DNA from: Streptococcus sanguinis
Lineage (GTDB): Bacteria > Bacillota > Bacilli > Lactobacillales > Streptococcaceae
DNA: 64,000 nt
Assembly (NCBI RefSeq): GCF_900475275.1
Contig: NZ_LS483364.1
Coordinates: 1,054,001-1,118,000, forward strand
Direction: 5' to 3'
Part shown: one piece after another, positions 36,246 to 46,110 of the stretch
Layout of the letters: each line of letters opens with the position of its first letter
How positions within the stretch are numbered: the first letter of the stretch is position 1
The notes under the pieces: generated by a model
Database searches by the model: none
What the model was told of the DNA's origin: nothing
Seen by the model: the letters and a program-made list of their open reading frames with translations, nothing else
Program-made: the position numbers and the translations under genes

Positions 36246-37411
36246 GAATTTTGATCTCTTCGGTGGGTGATACAGATCCTATTCGAGGTTTTCGCGATGG
36301 TGCTCTTCTTCATATAGCTAGGAAATACAGACCAGACAAAATCATTATCATTTATTCAGAAAGAACTGTTCTACGACATGATAGGATAGTAGCAGCTCTT
36401 CACTCTATTGAAGAATCTTATAGTCCTGAAATAGAGCAATACCCAACAATCATTAAGAATTCCGAAGTTTTTATTTTTGATAAGATGTATGAACAAATTG
36501 AGAGATTTCTAAATCCAGCATTTTTTAATAATACTGATGAATTTATTTTAAATTTATCTAGCGGGACGCCTCAGATTAAGTCTGCTCTATTTATTATTAA
36601 TAGATTGAATGATATTAATGTAAAAGCTGTTCAAGTTCCTAGTCCGACTGGTTCTTCTAACGAGAGGTTAGAACATGATAATGAAGAAGATATTGATGAA
36701 TTAATTGAGACAAACGAGGATAATAGTCCTAATTTTGAGGATAGGACGATAGAAGATAAATCAGAGAAGTTCAGACAAGCACTTTTAAAACGAACGGCTA
36801 AAAATTTGATTGAAAAATATGATTACAGAGCTGCCTTAGATGTTTTGAATAGCTTGATTTCTGATGATAATCTAAGAAAAGTTAAAGAAGAATTAAAGAA
36901 TCTCGTGGATGCTCTGGATAGACAGGATATTCCCCAGAGACTAAAAAAGCGGAAGCTGGACGAAACTACTAAGCGAGTTTTAAATGCTTATCTGATTATT
37001 GATATTCAGAAAAAAAGAAGCAATGTTGGTGAAAGTTTTATCCGAATGAGATCGCTTTTAGAATTTATTGCTGAAGACTATATTAATAAAAATTATCCTC
37101 AAGAATTGAGGAATATTGAAAATTATTTTGATAGGAATTATATACTTTTTGGTGACTATATAACAATTTTAAAGAACAATCAAGAGTGGGAAATATTGAA
37201 GGAAATGAAACCGATTAGAGAGTTGACTTCCTCTAGAAATGCAATAGCGCATACTTTGGATTCCTTAAGTCCGGAAGATGTTAAGAAATTAAGCAGAGCA
37301 CTGAAAGCTTTGAAGAAATTAATCTTAACCTACTATTCTTTTGATAAAAGTTTATTAGATTTCTATGAAAACACAAATGATAGATTGTTAGAAAGTTTGA
37401 ATGCAAAATGA
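36242..37411 (+). CDS. csm6: Csm6, cOA-activated ribonuclease, first copy
   Basis: A 389-residue protein with an N-terminal CARF domain (RILISSVGDTDPIRGFRDGALLHIARKY split over residues 2-29, and NLSSGTPQIKSAL near 108-120) and a C-terminal HEPN domain with SSRNAIAHTLD (RX4H) near residue 331. CARF binds cyclic oligoadenylate made by Cas10, which turns on non-specific RNA cleavage by HEPN. It overlaps csm5 and the second csm6 by 4 bases each. The motifs are intact, so it looks active. Confidence 0.95.
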   Translation: MRILISSVGDTDPIRGFRDGALLHIARKYRPDKIIIIYSERTVLRHDRIVAALHSIEESYSPEIEQYPTIIKNSEVFIFDKMYEQIERFLNPAFFNNTDEFILNLSSGTPQIKSALFIINRLNDINVKAVQVPSPTGSSNERLEHDNEEDIDELIETNEDNSPNFEDRTIEDKSEKFRQALLKRTAKNLIEKYDYRAALDVLNSLISDDNLRKVKEELKNLVDALDRQDIPQRLKKRKLDETTKRVLNAYLIIDIQKKRSNVGESFIRMRSLLEFIAEDYINKNYPQELRNIENYFDRNYILFGDYITILKNNQEWEILKEMKPIRELTSSRNAIAHTLDSLSPEDVKKLSRALKALKKLILTYYSFDKSLLDFYENTNDRLLESLNAK

Positions 37412-38688
37412 AAATTTTAATATCTGCAGTTGGGACGACAGATCCCATTATGAAGAATCACGATGGAGCTTTGCTGCATCTAACTCGAATATATCGTCCA
37501 GAAAAAATTGTTTTAATTTATAGCGAGGAGATGTTAGCTAAGAAGGAATGGATAGAAACGGCTCTTCAGTCTATTGAAGGCTATTCGCCAATCATTGTTG
37601 TCGATTCGACTATTTTAAAAAACGATGAAGTCTATATTTTTGATAAGATGTATGAAGAAATCACTCAGATTATTAAGCGTTATAAAAATGATGAAGATGA
37701 ACTAATCTTAAATCTTTCTTCTGCGACTCCTCAAATAATTTCTGCGATGTTTGCTGCTAATCGAATCTATGATTATAATACTAGAGCTGTGCAAGTTGCG
37801 ACTCCAGATAAATCAGCTAATCGACGTTTTGATCCAGCTTCCGGCCCTGATATTGAAGAATTAATTGATACAAATATAGATAATAGTAGTAGCTTTGAGA
37901 ATCGTAGCTTAGAAGATAAATCTGAAAAGTTTAATCAGTCTTTGGTGAAACGCTACCTGAGACAACTTATCAAGCAGTATGATTATGCAGCAGCGCTTGC
38001 AATTCTGACGAAAAAAGATAACAAAATTCTGTCTAAAACAAAGCAAAAGAAAGTATGTGCTATTCTGGAAAATTTTGTTAATGTGTTTAGAAAACAATCA
38101 CTGCTAGCAGATATTTCAAATCAAGATTTTAGTGCTCAAGAGGCTAAAGCAATCAACTACTTTTTAATGATTGATATTTTAAATCGTCGAGGACATATTG
38201 CTGATGTTTTGATAAAATCAAAATCTCTTGCCGAATTTCTTTTAGAAGAGCTTCTTCGTAAAGAGCATCCTAACCTCATTATCAGAACTGACAATTTACC
38301 TAGATTAAATCCAGAACACTCAGACTCTGATGAAATTATAACTTATATTGATTCTATTCTAAAGAAGGAGAGAAGTATTGAAAAAGAAGAGAGAATTTTT
38401 CAATACAATTCTGTTTTGAATCTGCTGTCATTTTATAATATTTTAGAGTTTTATAAAGAAGATGAGGATTTGATGGACAGTATCAAGGTTGTAAAAAGTT
38501 TCAATGGAGAGCGAAATAACCTTGCTCACGGTTTGATGGAGATTGATAGTCAGACTGTAAATAATAAAAGAATGCTGAAATTAATCAGAGCTTTGCAAGC
38601 AATGCTTCAGTATAATTACTCCTTTGATGTAGAATGGTTTAGTTATTTTGATAAGAAAAATGAATTTTTACTTGATCAGTTAAAATAA
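37408..38688 (+). CDS. csm6: Csm6', cOA-activated ribonuclease, second copy
   Basis: A 426-residue paralogue of the preceding gene. The CARF motifs are ILISAVGTTDPIMKNHDG and NLSSATPQIISAM; the HEPN motif is GERNNLAHGLME (RX4H) near residue 371. The two proteins share the layout but differ in the linker and C-terminal domain, so this is an old duplication; S. thermophilus likewise carries csm6 and csm6'. They could respond to different ring sizes or form separate homodimers. It is the last gene of the operon, followed by a terminator. Confidence 0.95.
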   Translation: MKILISAVGTTDPIMKNHDGALLHLTRIYRPEKIVLIYSEEMLAKKEWIETALQSIEGYSPIIVVDSTILKNDEVYIFDKMYEEITQIIKRYKNDEDELILNLSSATPQIISAMFAANRIYDYNTRAVQVATPDKSANRRFDPASGPDIEELIDTNIDNSSSFENRSLEDKSEKFNQSLVKRYLRQLIKQYDYAAALAILTKKDNKILSKTKQKKVCAILENFVNVFRKQSLLADISNQDFSAQEAKAINYFLMIDILNRRGHIADVLIKSKSLAEFLLEELLRKEHPNLIIRTDNLPRLNPEHSDSDEIITYIDSILKKERSIEKEERIFQYNSVLNLLSFYNILEFYKEDEDLMDSIKVVKSFNGERNNLAHGLMEIDSQTVNNKRMLKLIRALQAMLQYNYSFDVEWFSYFDKKNEFLLDQLK

Positions 38689-38723
38689 GCCAGCTTGTAA
38701 TCAATTATGGTTCTTTAAACTGT

Positions 38724-38758
38724 AAAAAAACCCGCATCGGTTATCCCGATACGGGTTT
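38724..38758. terminator. bidirectional terminator between csm6' and cpsY
   Basis: AAACCCG and ATCGG pair with CCGAT and CGGGTTT around one mismatch, flanked by A7 on one side and TTT on the other. Confidence 0.85.
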
Positions 38759-38767
38759 AATCTATTA

Positions 38768-39676
38768 TTATTTATCAAACTTCACTTCCTCAATCAGATA
38801 CTCAATGAAGCGTTCTCCCATTTTGGATAGGCTGGCTTTTTCGTGCTGGATGTAGACCAGCTCAATCGGATCATCAATGTCCAGTGGGATTGACACGATA
38901 TTATCTCCGTTGAGGTTGCTGTTGAGGATACCGGTTGCAATCGTGTAGCCATCCAGACCGATCAAAAGGTTAAAGAGGGTCGCACGGTCGCTGACCACGA
39001 TAGATTTTTTATGGTGTTCCTGAGAGAGAATTTCCTCAGAAAAGTAGAAGGAGTTGTGAGTCCCTTGGTCATAGCTGAGGTAGGGGAAGTTTTCTAAGTC
39101 AGATAATTGAACCAGCTTTTTCTTGGCTAGCGGATTGGACTTGCTGACAAAGATATGGGGCTGAGCTGTAAAGAGATGAGTGGCAATCAGGTGATTGTCA
39201 TCCAGCATCTTGGATAGGACATCGCGGTTGTAGCTATTGAGAAAGAGGACGCCGATTTCACTGCGGAAGTTTTTTACGTCGTCAATAATTTCCCAAGTCC
39301 GAGTTTCCCGCAAAAAGAGCTCGTATTTCTCCATATCGCTTTTTTTAAGCAGGGAAACAAAAGCATTGACCACAAAGGCATAGTGCTGGGCAGACACGCT
39401 AAAAAGCTCACGGTGGGCGACAGGGTTTTTGTATCGCTCCTCTAGAAGCTGCGTCTGCTCAACTACCTGCCGGGCATAGGAAAGAAACTCCATGCCGTCC
39501 TTGGTCAAGGTAATTCCCTTGGGATTGCGAATGAAAATCTCGATTCCCATTTCATTTTCCAAATCCCGCACAGCATTGGACAAACTAGGCTGTGTAATGA
39601 AAAGCTGCTTCGCAGCTTCGTTCATACTGCCAGTCTCGACGATTTTGATAATATAGTGTAACTGTTGAATTCTCAT
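38768..39676 (-). CDS. cpsY: LysR-family transcriptional regulator, CpsY-like
   Basis: A 302-residue protein. The winged helix-turn-helix is at residues 3-60 (LHYIIKIVETGSMNEAAKQL and FITQPSLSNAVRDLE), followed by a LysR substrate-binding domain. The N-terminus is what I recall of streptococcal CpsY, a regulator tied to methionine transport, capsule and survival in neutrophils. It is transcribed away from the next gene. Inverted repeats at 39739-39766 and 39787-39809 in the divergent intergenic region are possible operators. Confidence 0.88.
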   Translation of the reverse strand: MRIQQLHYIIKIVETGSMNEAAKQLFITQPSLSNAVRDLENEMGIEIFIRNPKGITLTKDGMEFLSYARQVVEQTQLLEERYKNPVAHRELFSVSAQHYAFVVNAFVSLLKKSDMEKYELFLRETRTWEIIDDVKNFRSEIGVLFLNSYNRDVLSKMLDDNHLIATHLFTAQPHIFVSKSNPLAKKKLVQLSDLENFPYLSYDQGTHNSFYFSEEILSQEHHKKSIVVSDRATLFNLLIGLDGYTIATGILNSNLNGDNIVSIPLDIDDPIELVYIQHEKASLSKMGERFIEYLIEEVKFDK

Positions 39677-39738
39677 AGGACTATTTTATCACAAACTGAG
39701 TTGATTTTTCTAGTGATTGCTAGTTCTGAGGACAAACT

Positions 39739-39766
39739 TAACATATGTAAGAACTTCTATATGTTA
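39739..39766. promoter_or_regulatory. inverted repeat in the cpsY divergent region
   Basis: TAACATAT (39739-39746) and ATATGTTA (39759-39766) form an 8-bp dyad with a 12-base centre, of the size LysR dimers bind. A second dyad, AAGTAGATT/AATCTACTT, lies at 39787-39809. The remaining part of the 308-base gap to the next gene shows nothing else. Confidence 0.45.
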
Positions 39767-39984
39767 CTATGGGTATAGAATGGTAGAAGTAGATTTTCTC
39801 AATCTACTTGAATAACGATTTTTATAGGATTGGTTGCGTCTGGATTTTGATTTTTTGAAATAGCCGTGATAAAATAAAAGTTGGTTTCAGTCTATCAAAT
39901 AGTTTTAATGAAATCTGTTTTTAATACTATCTATGTAGTCTAAACTAAATTTATAAGTTAGTAAGGTAATTAAATCAAGAAGTT

Positions 39985-40848
39985 ATGAAAAAAGATGATG
40001 AATCATTCGAAGAAATATTTTCTGATATTTCCAAAGAGGAGAAAAAGAACAAGAATAAAAGGACTGCATTTATTGTCATAGGTTCTTTAGTTTACGGAGC
40101 ACTTATTTTGACGGCTGTTGTTTTTTCATTTCTTCATTCGCAGAAACATTTAACTTCTCGAAAAACTAGTTCAACACAGGAAATAGTATCTTCTACAAGT
40201 TCTGATTCTGAACAAAATGAGGCAGAAATTTTTGCTAGAAAGTTGATAAGTGACGAAAAAGAATATCAATTTTCTTGGGAAGTTCAGGATTTTGATGGTT
40301 TAAGATTTGACAAAAATCTTGGAGGGACCAGTCTGGATGCGATAATCAACAGATATGGAAGGCCTGATTCGGGTGAAGGATGGATAGCCTTGAATTATGG
40401 GAAAGAAACTCCTCAAATTCGGTTGCGATGGCATAGTATCGAGCGTTATAAGTATGCTTATGTAAGCTTAGTTTTTGAAAAATTTAAAGATGAATACAAA
40501 CTTATCTCTAAAGAATACTACAATTTAAATAGTTCTAAATTACCCATTGATACCGAAGCGAGCAGAGATTTCACTTGGACTCAAGCAGCGTTCGATAGTT
40601 TGCTTTTGGAAAATAAGGAAGGAAATTCTCAAACGGGTTCTACCTATGAAGAAATTATCAGTCTGTATGGACCACCGCAAAATCAAAATCTGTCAGCTGA
40701 AGATTATATTTCTAATTTAAAAGTTTCTTATGTGTCACCTAAGCCAGATGAAAGCAATATGAAGCTTAGGCAAGTTGATTTAGAGTTTATTAAGATAGAT
40801 TCGGGCAACTGGTATCTTGTGAAAAAAGATTCTGTAAATTTGAACTAA
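39985..40848 (+). CDS. membrane-anchored hypothetical protein with two YGxP-type repeats
   Basis: A 287-residue protein with a Lys/Glu-rich cytoplasmic start, one transmembrane segment at about residues 28-50, a Ser/Thr linker and an extracellular part. That part carries two similar modules of about 95 residues, each with an aromatic start (SWEVQDFDGLRF and TWTQAAFDSLLL), a DAIINRYGRPDSGEG or EEIISLYGPPQNQN turn, and a closing strand. The repeat resembles small two-layer surface domains found in many Firmicutes lipoproteins. No function can be given. The RBS is weak (AAGAAGTT). Confidence 0.75.
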   Translation: MKKDDESFEEIFSDISKEEKKNKNKRTAFIVIGSLVYGALILTAVVFSFLHSQKHLTSRKTSSTQEIVSSTSSDSEQNEAEIFARKLISDEKEYQFSWEVQDFDGLRFDKNLGGTSLDAIINRYGRPDSGEGWIALNYGKETPQIRLRWHSIERYKYAYVSLVFEKFKDEYKLISKEYYNLNSSKLPIDTEASRDFTWTQAAFDSLLLENKEGNSQTGSTYEEIISLYGPPQNQNLSAEDYISNLKVSYVSPKPDESNMKLRQVDLEFIKIDSGNWYLVKKDSVNLN

Positions 40849-40891
40849 CACTAGATTTTATTTTCTGATGCATTATTTTTTTGTAGTCACC

Positions 40892-40920
40892 TTGACATTC
40901 CTCATCGCTAACGATATAAT
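40892..40920 (+). promoter_or_regulatory. promoter of pyrK-pyrD
   Basis: TTGACA at 40892-40897, a 17-base spacer and TATAAT at 40915-40920, a perfect consensus. Confidence 0.88.
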
Positions 40921-40927
40921 GTTTACA

Positions 40928-41034
40928 ATTTAACCTTTAATTAAGTCCAGTGAGGCTGTAAGGTAGGAAAAACGGTATAAGAGGCAGTTGGCTGCCTTGT
41001 TTTTTGCGAAACCTTGCTGCGGCGAGGTTTTTCT
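40928..41034 (+). promoter_or_regulatory. PyrR-dependent attenuator upstream of pyrK
   Basis: It contains the PyrR-binding sequence AGTCCAGTGAGGCT (40944-40957) and ends in a terminator (AACCTTGC with GCGAGGTT, then T5, 41009-41034). When UMP is plentiful PyrR binds and favours termination. A second hairpin (AGGCAG/CTGCCT, 40982-40997) precedes the terminator. Confidence 0.9.
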
Positions 41035-41053
41035 TGTAGAAAGTGAGGTTGTC

Positions 41054-41860
41054 ATGGTTAGTGACAGTTGTAAAAAGAGATTTGGCAAGATTATGCTGGA
41101 GCAGATGGAGCTGCTTGAGCAAGTAGAAATTGCGCCTAATATTTTTTCCATGATTCTAAAGGGACAAATGGTTGCTCAGATGCAGGCTGGGCAGTTTTTA
41201 CATATTCGGGTACCAGATGAAAGCAAGCTTTTGCGCCGGCCTATCTCAATCGCAGAGATTGACCGAGACAATCTGACTTGTCGCATTATTTATCGGATAG
41301 AAGGCGGCGGGACGGCTATTTTTTCTCAACTGCCAGTTGGCTCGTTTCTTGATGTTATGGGACCTCAGGGAAATGGCTTTGATTTAAGTCCTGTAAGGGC
41401 AGATGACCGAGTTTTGATTATCGGTGGTGGGATTGGTGTCCCTCCCTTGCTTGAGGTTGCTAAAGAATTGCATACCAAGGGTGCACAAGTGACAGCTGTA
41501 CTGGGATTCTCTGATAAATCTGCTGTTATTTTGGAAGCAGAAATGAAAAAATACGCTGATGTCATTGTCACGACGGATAATGGTTCCTATGGTCGCAAGG
41601 GCTATGTATCAGCGGTGGTAGATGAGATGACCCAAGACTATGCGGCTGTCTATTCCTGTGGAGCGCCAGCCATGCTCCAGTATGTCGATCGTAAGTTTCA
41701 GGACCATCCGCATGCTTATCTCTCCATGGAGTCTCGTATGGCTTGTGGTATGGGCGCTTGCTATGCCTGCGTCGTTCATGTGGCAGGTCAGGACGAGTCA
41801 GTCAATAAGCGGGTTTGTGAAGACGGGCCGGTCTTTGAGACGGGCACGATTATTGTCTAG
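41054..41860 (+). CDS. pyrK: dihydroorotate dehydrogenase electron transfer subunit
   Basis: A 268-residue flavo-iron-sulfur protein. The FAD-binding RRPISIAEID and NAD-binding GGGIGVPPLLEVAKEL are followed by the 2Fe-2S cysteines in MACGMGACYACVVHV and the later Cys in RVCEDGPVF. With PyrD type 1B it passes electrons from dihydroorotate to NAD. The start is uncertain: ATG 41054 has a GAGG box, while the conserved part begins near ATG 41093. Its control by the upstream PyrR attenuator is clear. Confidence 0.93.
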   Translation: MVSDSCKKRFGKIMLEQMELLEQVEIAPNIFSMILKGQMVAQMQAGQFLHIRVPDESKLLRRPISIAEIDRDNLTCRIIYRIEGGGTAIFSQLPVGSFLDVMGPQGNGFDLSPVRADDRVLIIGGGIGVPPLLEVAKELHTKGAQVTAVLGFSDKSAVILEAEMKKYADVIVTTDNGSYGRKGYVSAVVDEMTQDYAAVYSCGAPAMLQYVDRKFQDHPHAYLSMESRMACGMGACYACVVHVAGQDESVNKRVCEDGPVFETGTIIV

Positions 41861-42811
<951 letters not shown>

Positions 42812-42825
42812 AGTTACATTTTTGC

Positions 42826-42854
42826 TTGACAATCCTGCTGTGAAATTATAGAAT
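42826..42854 (+). promoter_or_regulatory. promoter of pyrF
   Basis: TTGACA at 42826-42831, a 17-base spacer and TAGAAT at 42849-42854. The -35 overlaps the end region of the pyrD transcript. Confidence 0.7.
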
Positions 42855-42861
42855 GAACTAA

Positions 42862-42965
42862 ATATAACCTTTAAAGAAGTCCAGAGAGGCTACTAAGGTA
42901 CATACGTTTGAATGGCAACTACTGCCACATTTTCGTGTAACCTTGCTCTCGGGCAAGGTTTTTCT
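42862..42965 (+). promoter_or_regulatory. second PyrR attenuator, upstream of pyrF-pyrE
   Basis: It contains the PyrR box AGTCCAGAGAGGCT (42878-42891) and a terminator with the stem AACCTTGC/GCAAGGTT (42939-42960) and a T run. It is a sequence sibling of the pyrK attenuator, so both halves of the pathway respond to UMP. Confidence 0.92.
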
Positions 42966-43058
42966 ATGTCTCTGGGCCTAACGTGAAGGTTGGTTTTGAG
43001 ATATAAATGACCAATGGACTTCTTTGAAGATAATAACTTAAAAGGAGATTTTCCCCTC

Positions 43059-43751
43059 ATGCGTGAAGAACGGCCTATTATCGCCCTCGACTTTCCATCT
43101 TTTGACGATGTCAAAGATTTCTTGGAGCATTTTCCGGAAGATGAAAAACTCTATGTCAAAATCGGCATGGAATTCTTCTATGCCATCGGTCCAGAAATCG
43201 TTCATTATCTGAAAGGTCTTGGACACAGCATTTTCTTGGATCTGAAACTGCACGACATTCCCAATACAGTACGCTCAGCCATGTCTGTCTTAGGTACTTT
43301 TGGCATCGACATGGTGACGGTCCATGCAGCAGGCGGTGTAGAGATGATGAGCGAAGCTAAGAAGGTCTTGGGGGATAAGGCTAAGTTGGTTGCGGTGACC
43401 CAGCTGACCTCGACCAGCGAGGAAGATATGCGTGATTGCCAAAATATCCAGACTACGGTTCAGGAGTCTGTAGTCAATTACGCTCGGAAAGCTAAAGAAG
43501 CCGGTTTGGATGGCGTCGTTTGCTCAGCTCAAGAAGTTGAATTGATTAAGGCGGCAACTGCTGAAGACTTTCTCTGTGTGACGCCGGGTATTCGACCAGC
43601 TGGAGCAGAAATTGGCGACCAGAAACGGGTTATGACTCCGCAAGAAGCTCATCAAATCGGTAGTGATTATATTGTAGTAGGACGTCCGATTATTCAGGCT
43701 GAAAATCCTTGGGATGCCTACCACGAGATTAAGAAGCAGTGGAATAGCTAA
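43059..43751 (+). CDS. pyrF: orotidine 5'-phosphate decarboxylase
   Basis: A 230-residue TIM-barrel enzyme with [12 protein letters not shown], the catalytic [13 protein letters not shown] (Lys-Asp array), VTVHAAGG and [16 protein letters not shown] for phosphate binding. It makes UMP from OMP. The ATG at 43059 has an AAAGGAGA box; an in-frame ATG 45 bases upstream lacks one. It is followed by pyrE after 79 bases without a terminator. Confidence 0.97.
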   Translation: MREERPIIALDFPSFDDVKDFLEHFPEDEKLYVKIGMEFFYAIGPEIVHYLKGLGHSIFLDLKLHDIPNTVRSAMSVLGTFGIDMVTVHAAGGVEMMSEAKKVLGDKAKLVAVTQLTSTSEEDMRDCQNIQTTVQESVVNYARKAKEAGLDGVVCSAQEVELIKAATAEDFLCVTPGIRPAGAEIGDQKRVMTPQEAHQIGSDYIVVGRPIIQAENPWDAYHEIKKQWNS

Positions 43752-43830
43752 GTAAGAACAAGAGATACGATTTAAATCGTTATACGAAATTAACAGCATC
43801 ATAAAATTTCAATTTTATAAGGAGCAAAAA

Positions 43831-44460
43831 ATGACTTTAGCAAAAGAGATTGCGCGTGATTTATTGAAAATCAAAGCTGTGTATTTGAAGCCAGAAGAGC
43901 CTTTTACGTGGGCGTCGGGCATCAAATCACCTATATATACGGACAACCGTGTGACCTTGGCCTATCCAGAGACTCGGACCTTGATCGAGGATGGTTTTGT
44001 CGAAAAGATTCGGGCGGAATTTCCAGATGTAGAAGTCATTGCTGGAACTGCGACAGCAGGCATTCCTCATGGAGCCATTATCGCGGATAAGATGAACCTG
44101 CCATTTGCCTATATCCGCAGCAAACCAAAAGATCACGGAGCGGGCAATCAAATCGAAGGTCGCGTAGCGCCTGGGCAGAAGATGGTTGTCATTGAGGATT
44201 TAATCTCAACTGGCGGTTCGGTCTTGGATGCGATTGCTGCAGCGAAACGAGAAGGTGCGGATGTGATTGGAGCAGCAGCCATCTTTACCTATGAGCTGCC
44301 AAAAGCAGAAAAGAACTTCAATGAAGCGGGTGTGAAATTAGTAACCCTTTCTAACTACACTGAGCTAATCACTCTGGCCGAAGCTGAGGGGTATGTCAGT
44401 CCTGAGGGTTTGGACTTGCTTGAGAAATTTAAGCATGACCAAGAAAATTGGCATGCCTAG
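43831..44460 (+). CDS. pyrE: orotate phosphoribosyltransferase
   Basis: A 209-residue PRTase with [29 protein letters not shown], and the PRPP motif [17 protein letters not shown]. It makes OMP from orotate and PRPP, acting just before PyrF. The RBS AAGGAG lies 7 bases before the ATG. It is last in the attenuator-controlled pyrF-pyrE unit. Confidence 0.97.
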   Translation: MTLAKEIARDLLKIKAVYLKPEEPFTWASGIKSPIYTDNRVTLAYPETRTLIEDGFVEKIRAEFPDVEVIAGTATAGIPHGAIIADKMNLPFAYIRSKPKDHGAGNQIEGRVAPGQKMVVIEDLISTGGSVLDAIAAAKREGADVIGAAAIFTYELPKAEKNFNEAGVKLVTLSNYTELITLAEAEGYVSPEGLDLLEKFKHDQENWHA

Positions 44461-44473
44461 ACCGAATAGAAAT

Positions 44474-44505
44474 AAAATGATCTGACTCTTATTCAGGTCA
44501 TTTTT
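44474..44505 (+). terminator. terminator after pyrE
   Basis: AAAATGATCTG pairs with CAGGTCATTTT (one G-U), followed by T5. Confidence 0.87.
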
Positions 44506-44571
44506 CAGTAAAACGTCCTTGTCTTACCTTTAAAAATGGCTTAAAGTCTCGGCATTTGGTATAATAGAGCT

Positions 44572-46110
44572 ATGTCTAAGATTTATCATCTATCCTTTTC
44601 GATATTACAGAAAGTTATGCTGATTACGGCTGTTCATTGGTTTCTGATTGCCATCTGGCATGTTGCAGAGCTGAATAGTATAGCTATAATTGCCTTTGCT
44701 GGCTTGGCTTATCTGGCCTATCGCTATCGGCATTTGCTAGAAAAAGCTTATCATTGGCTGATGAAGCATAAACTTCTTATTATGCTAGCTGCCTTTATTT
44801 TTCAGCTGATTATGCTCTTTTCAGCAGAACTTTTGATTAGGCGGGATGCAGCAGTTGTCTTTACAGGGGCTTTCAAAACTCTGAAAGAAAGCTCCATTTC
44901 CAGCTATCTGACCCGCAACCCTAACAATGTCTCACTCTTTCTCTACGAGCGTTTTTTCTTTAACGTATTTGGGGAATCTGGTCTATGGGTCATGCAGGCC
45001 TTGAATATTGTTTATACTAACGTAACGGCCTTGATTCTCTATAAGGGCTGCCAAAAGTATTTTTCCCAAAAGGCTGCAGATGCTGTCTTTAGTTTATATG
45101 TGCTCTTACTGGGATTCTCTCCTTATTTCTTTTCAATGTATACCGATATTCCGCCTCTGCCTTTCATTAGTCTGCAGATTTTCCTAGTTCTGGGATTGCT
45201 AAAGGGAGAGGAAACCAGTAGACAGCTGGTTTGGCGCAGTATTTTGCTTGGGCTGATGACTAGTCTGGCTTTCTTCTTTAGACCAACAGTAATGATTCTG
45301 CTGATAGCTGTCTTTGGAGTCCTCTTTTTCAAAAAGAATTGGAAGAAGTTCTTTCTAGCATTAGTCGTTTTTGCTTGCAGTTTTGCGATTAGTTACGCCC
45401 CGCTGCATTACTGGTCCAAGCATCAGACGGAAGTGCCGATTATGAAGGGAGAGGGACTAGCAAAAGGTCCCCTGCTCTTTATCAATCTAGGTCTGACCTT
45501 TAATGGCCACAATCAGGAAGATATGAAAGAAGGGCTCTTGCAGTACATTGAGCCCGATAAGCAGTATGACTATAACAATGGCATGTTTGCCAAGGAATAT
45601 GTTATCAAGGAAATCAAGCGGCGCTTAAGTGAATATAATCCTTTGACTTTAGCTCATCATCTCTTCCACAAGCAGTCTCTGACTGTAGCAGAAGGTGATT
45701 TGGGCTGGCTCTACCGCAGTGTTGAAAATGAAAAGACGCCTTATATATCGCCTTTTTACCAAGATACGAAGGATAATCCTTTAACTCAGTTTGTCCGTGA
45801 CTTCTTCCTGAACACTGACAAGTCAGAATTTGTCTATTTCTCGCTGTCCAAGCAGGTGGTCTGGATTGTCATGGCGGCAGGACTTGTCTTTGCCCTTTGG
45901 AAATATCGCTCCAGTGATGAGCTGAATTTTCTAACCTTAGCTGTTTTTGGTGGCCTGCTCTTTCTGCAGATTTTCGAGGGAGGGAAGACGCGTTATCTGA
46001 TTCAGTTTTTGCCACAGATTCTAATTCTGTCTGCCCTAGGATTAGCCCAGTATCCTCAAGCCCTAGGGAAGTTTCGCTTTTGGACTAGAAAGAAGGAGTC
46101 TTTAGAATGA
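44572..46110 (+). CDS. polytopic membrane glycosyltransferase-like protein (GT-C type)
   Basis: A 512-residue protein with about ten to twelve transmembrane segments. The first extracellular loop contains RRDAAVVFTGAFKTLKE, with an acidic residue where GT-C enzymes bind the lipid-phosphate sugar. A large extracellular region lies near residues 285-410. The layout resembles GT39-like and XrtG-associated integral membrane glycosyltransferases of Firmicutes. It probably moves a sugar from a lipid carrier to a cell-surface acceptor, but the substrate is unknown. It overlaps the next gene by 4 bases and starts with a weak RBS. Confidence 0.72.
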   Translation: MSKIYHLSFSILQKVMLITAVHWFLIAIWHVAELNSIAIIAFAGLAYLAYRYRHLLEKAYHWLMKHKLLIMLAAFIFQLIMLFSAELLIRRDAAVVFTGAFKTLKESSISSYLTRNPNNVSLFLYERFFFNVFGESGLWVMQALNIVYTNVTALILYKGCQKYFSQKAADAVFSLYVLLLGFSPYFFSMYTDIPPLPFISLQIFLVLGLLKGEETSRQLVWRSILLGLMTSLAFFFRPTVMILLIAVFGVLFFKKNWKKFFLALVVFACSFAISYAPLHYWSKHQTEVPIMKGEGLAKGPLLFINLGLTFNGHNQEDMKEGLLQYIEPDKQYDYNNGMFAKEYVIKEIKRRLSEYNPLTLAHHLFHKQSLTVAEGDLGWLYRSVENEKTPYISPFYQDTKDNPLTQFVRDFFLNTDKSEFVYFSLSKQVVWIVMAAGLVFALWKYRSSDELNFLTLAVFGGLLFLQIFEGGKTRYLIQFLPQILILSALGLAQYPQALGKFRFWTRKKESLE

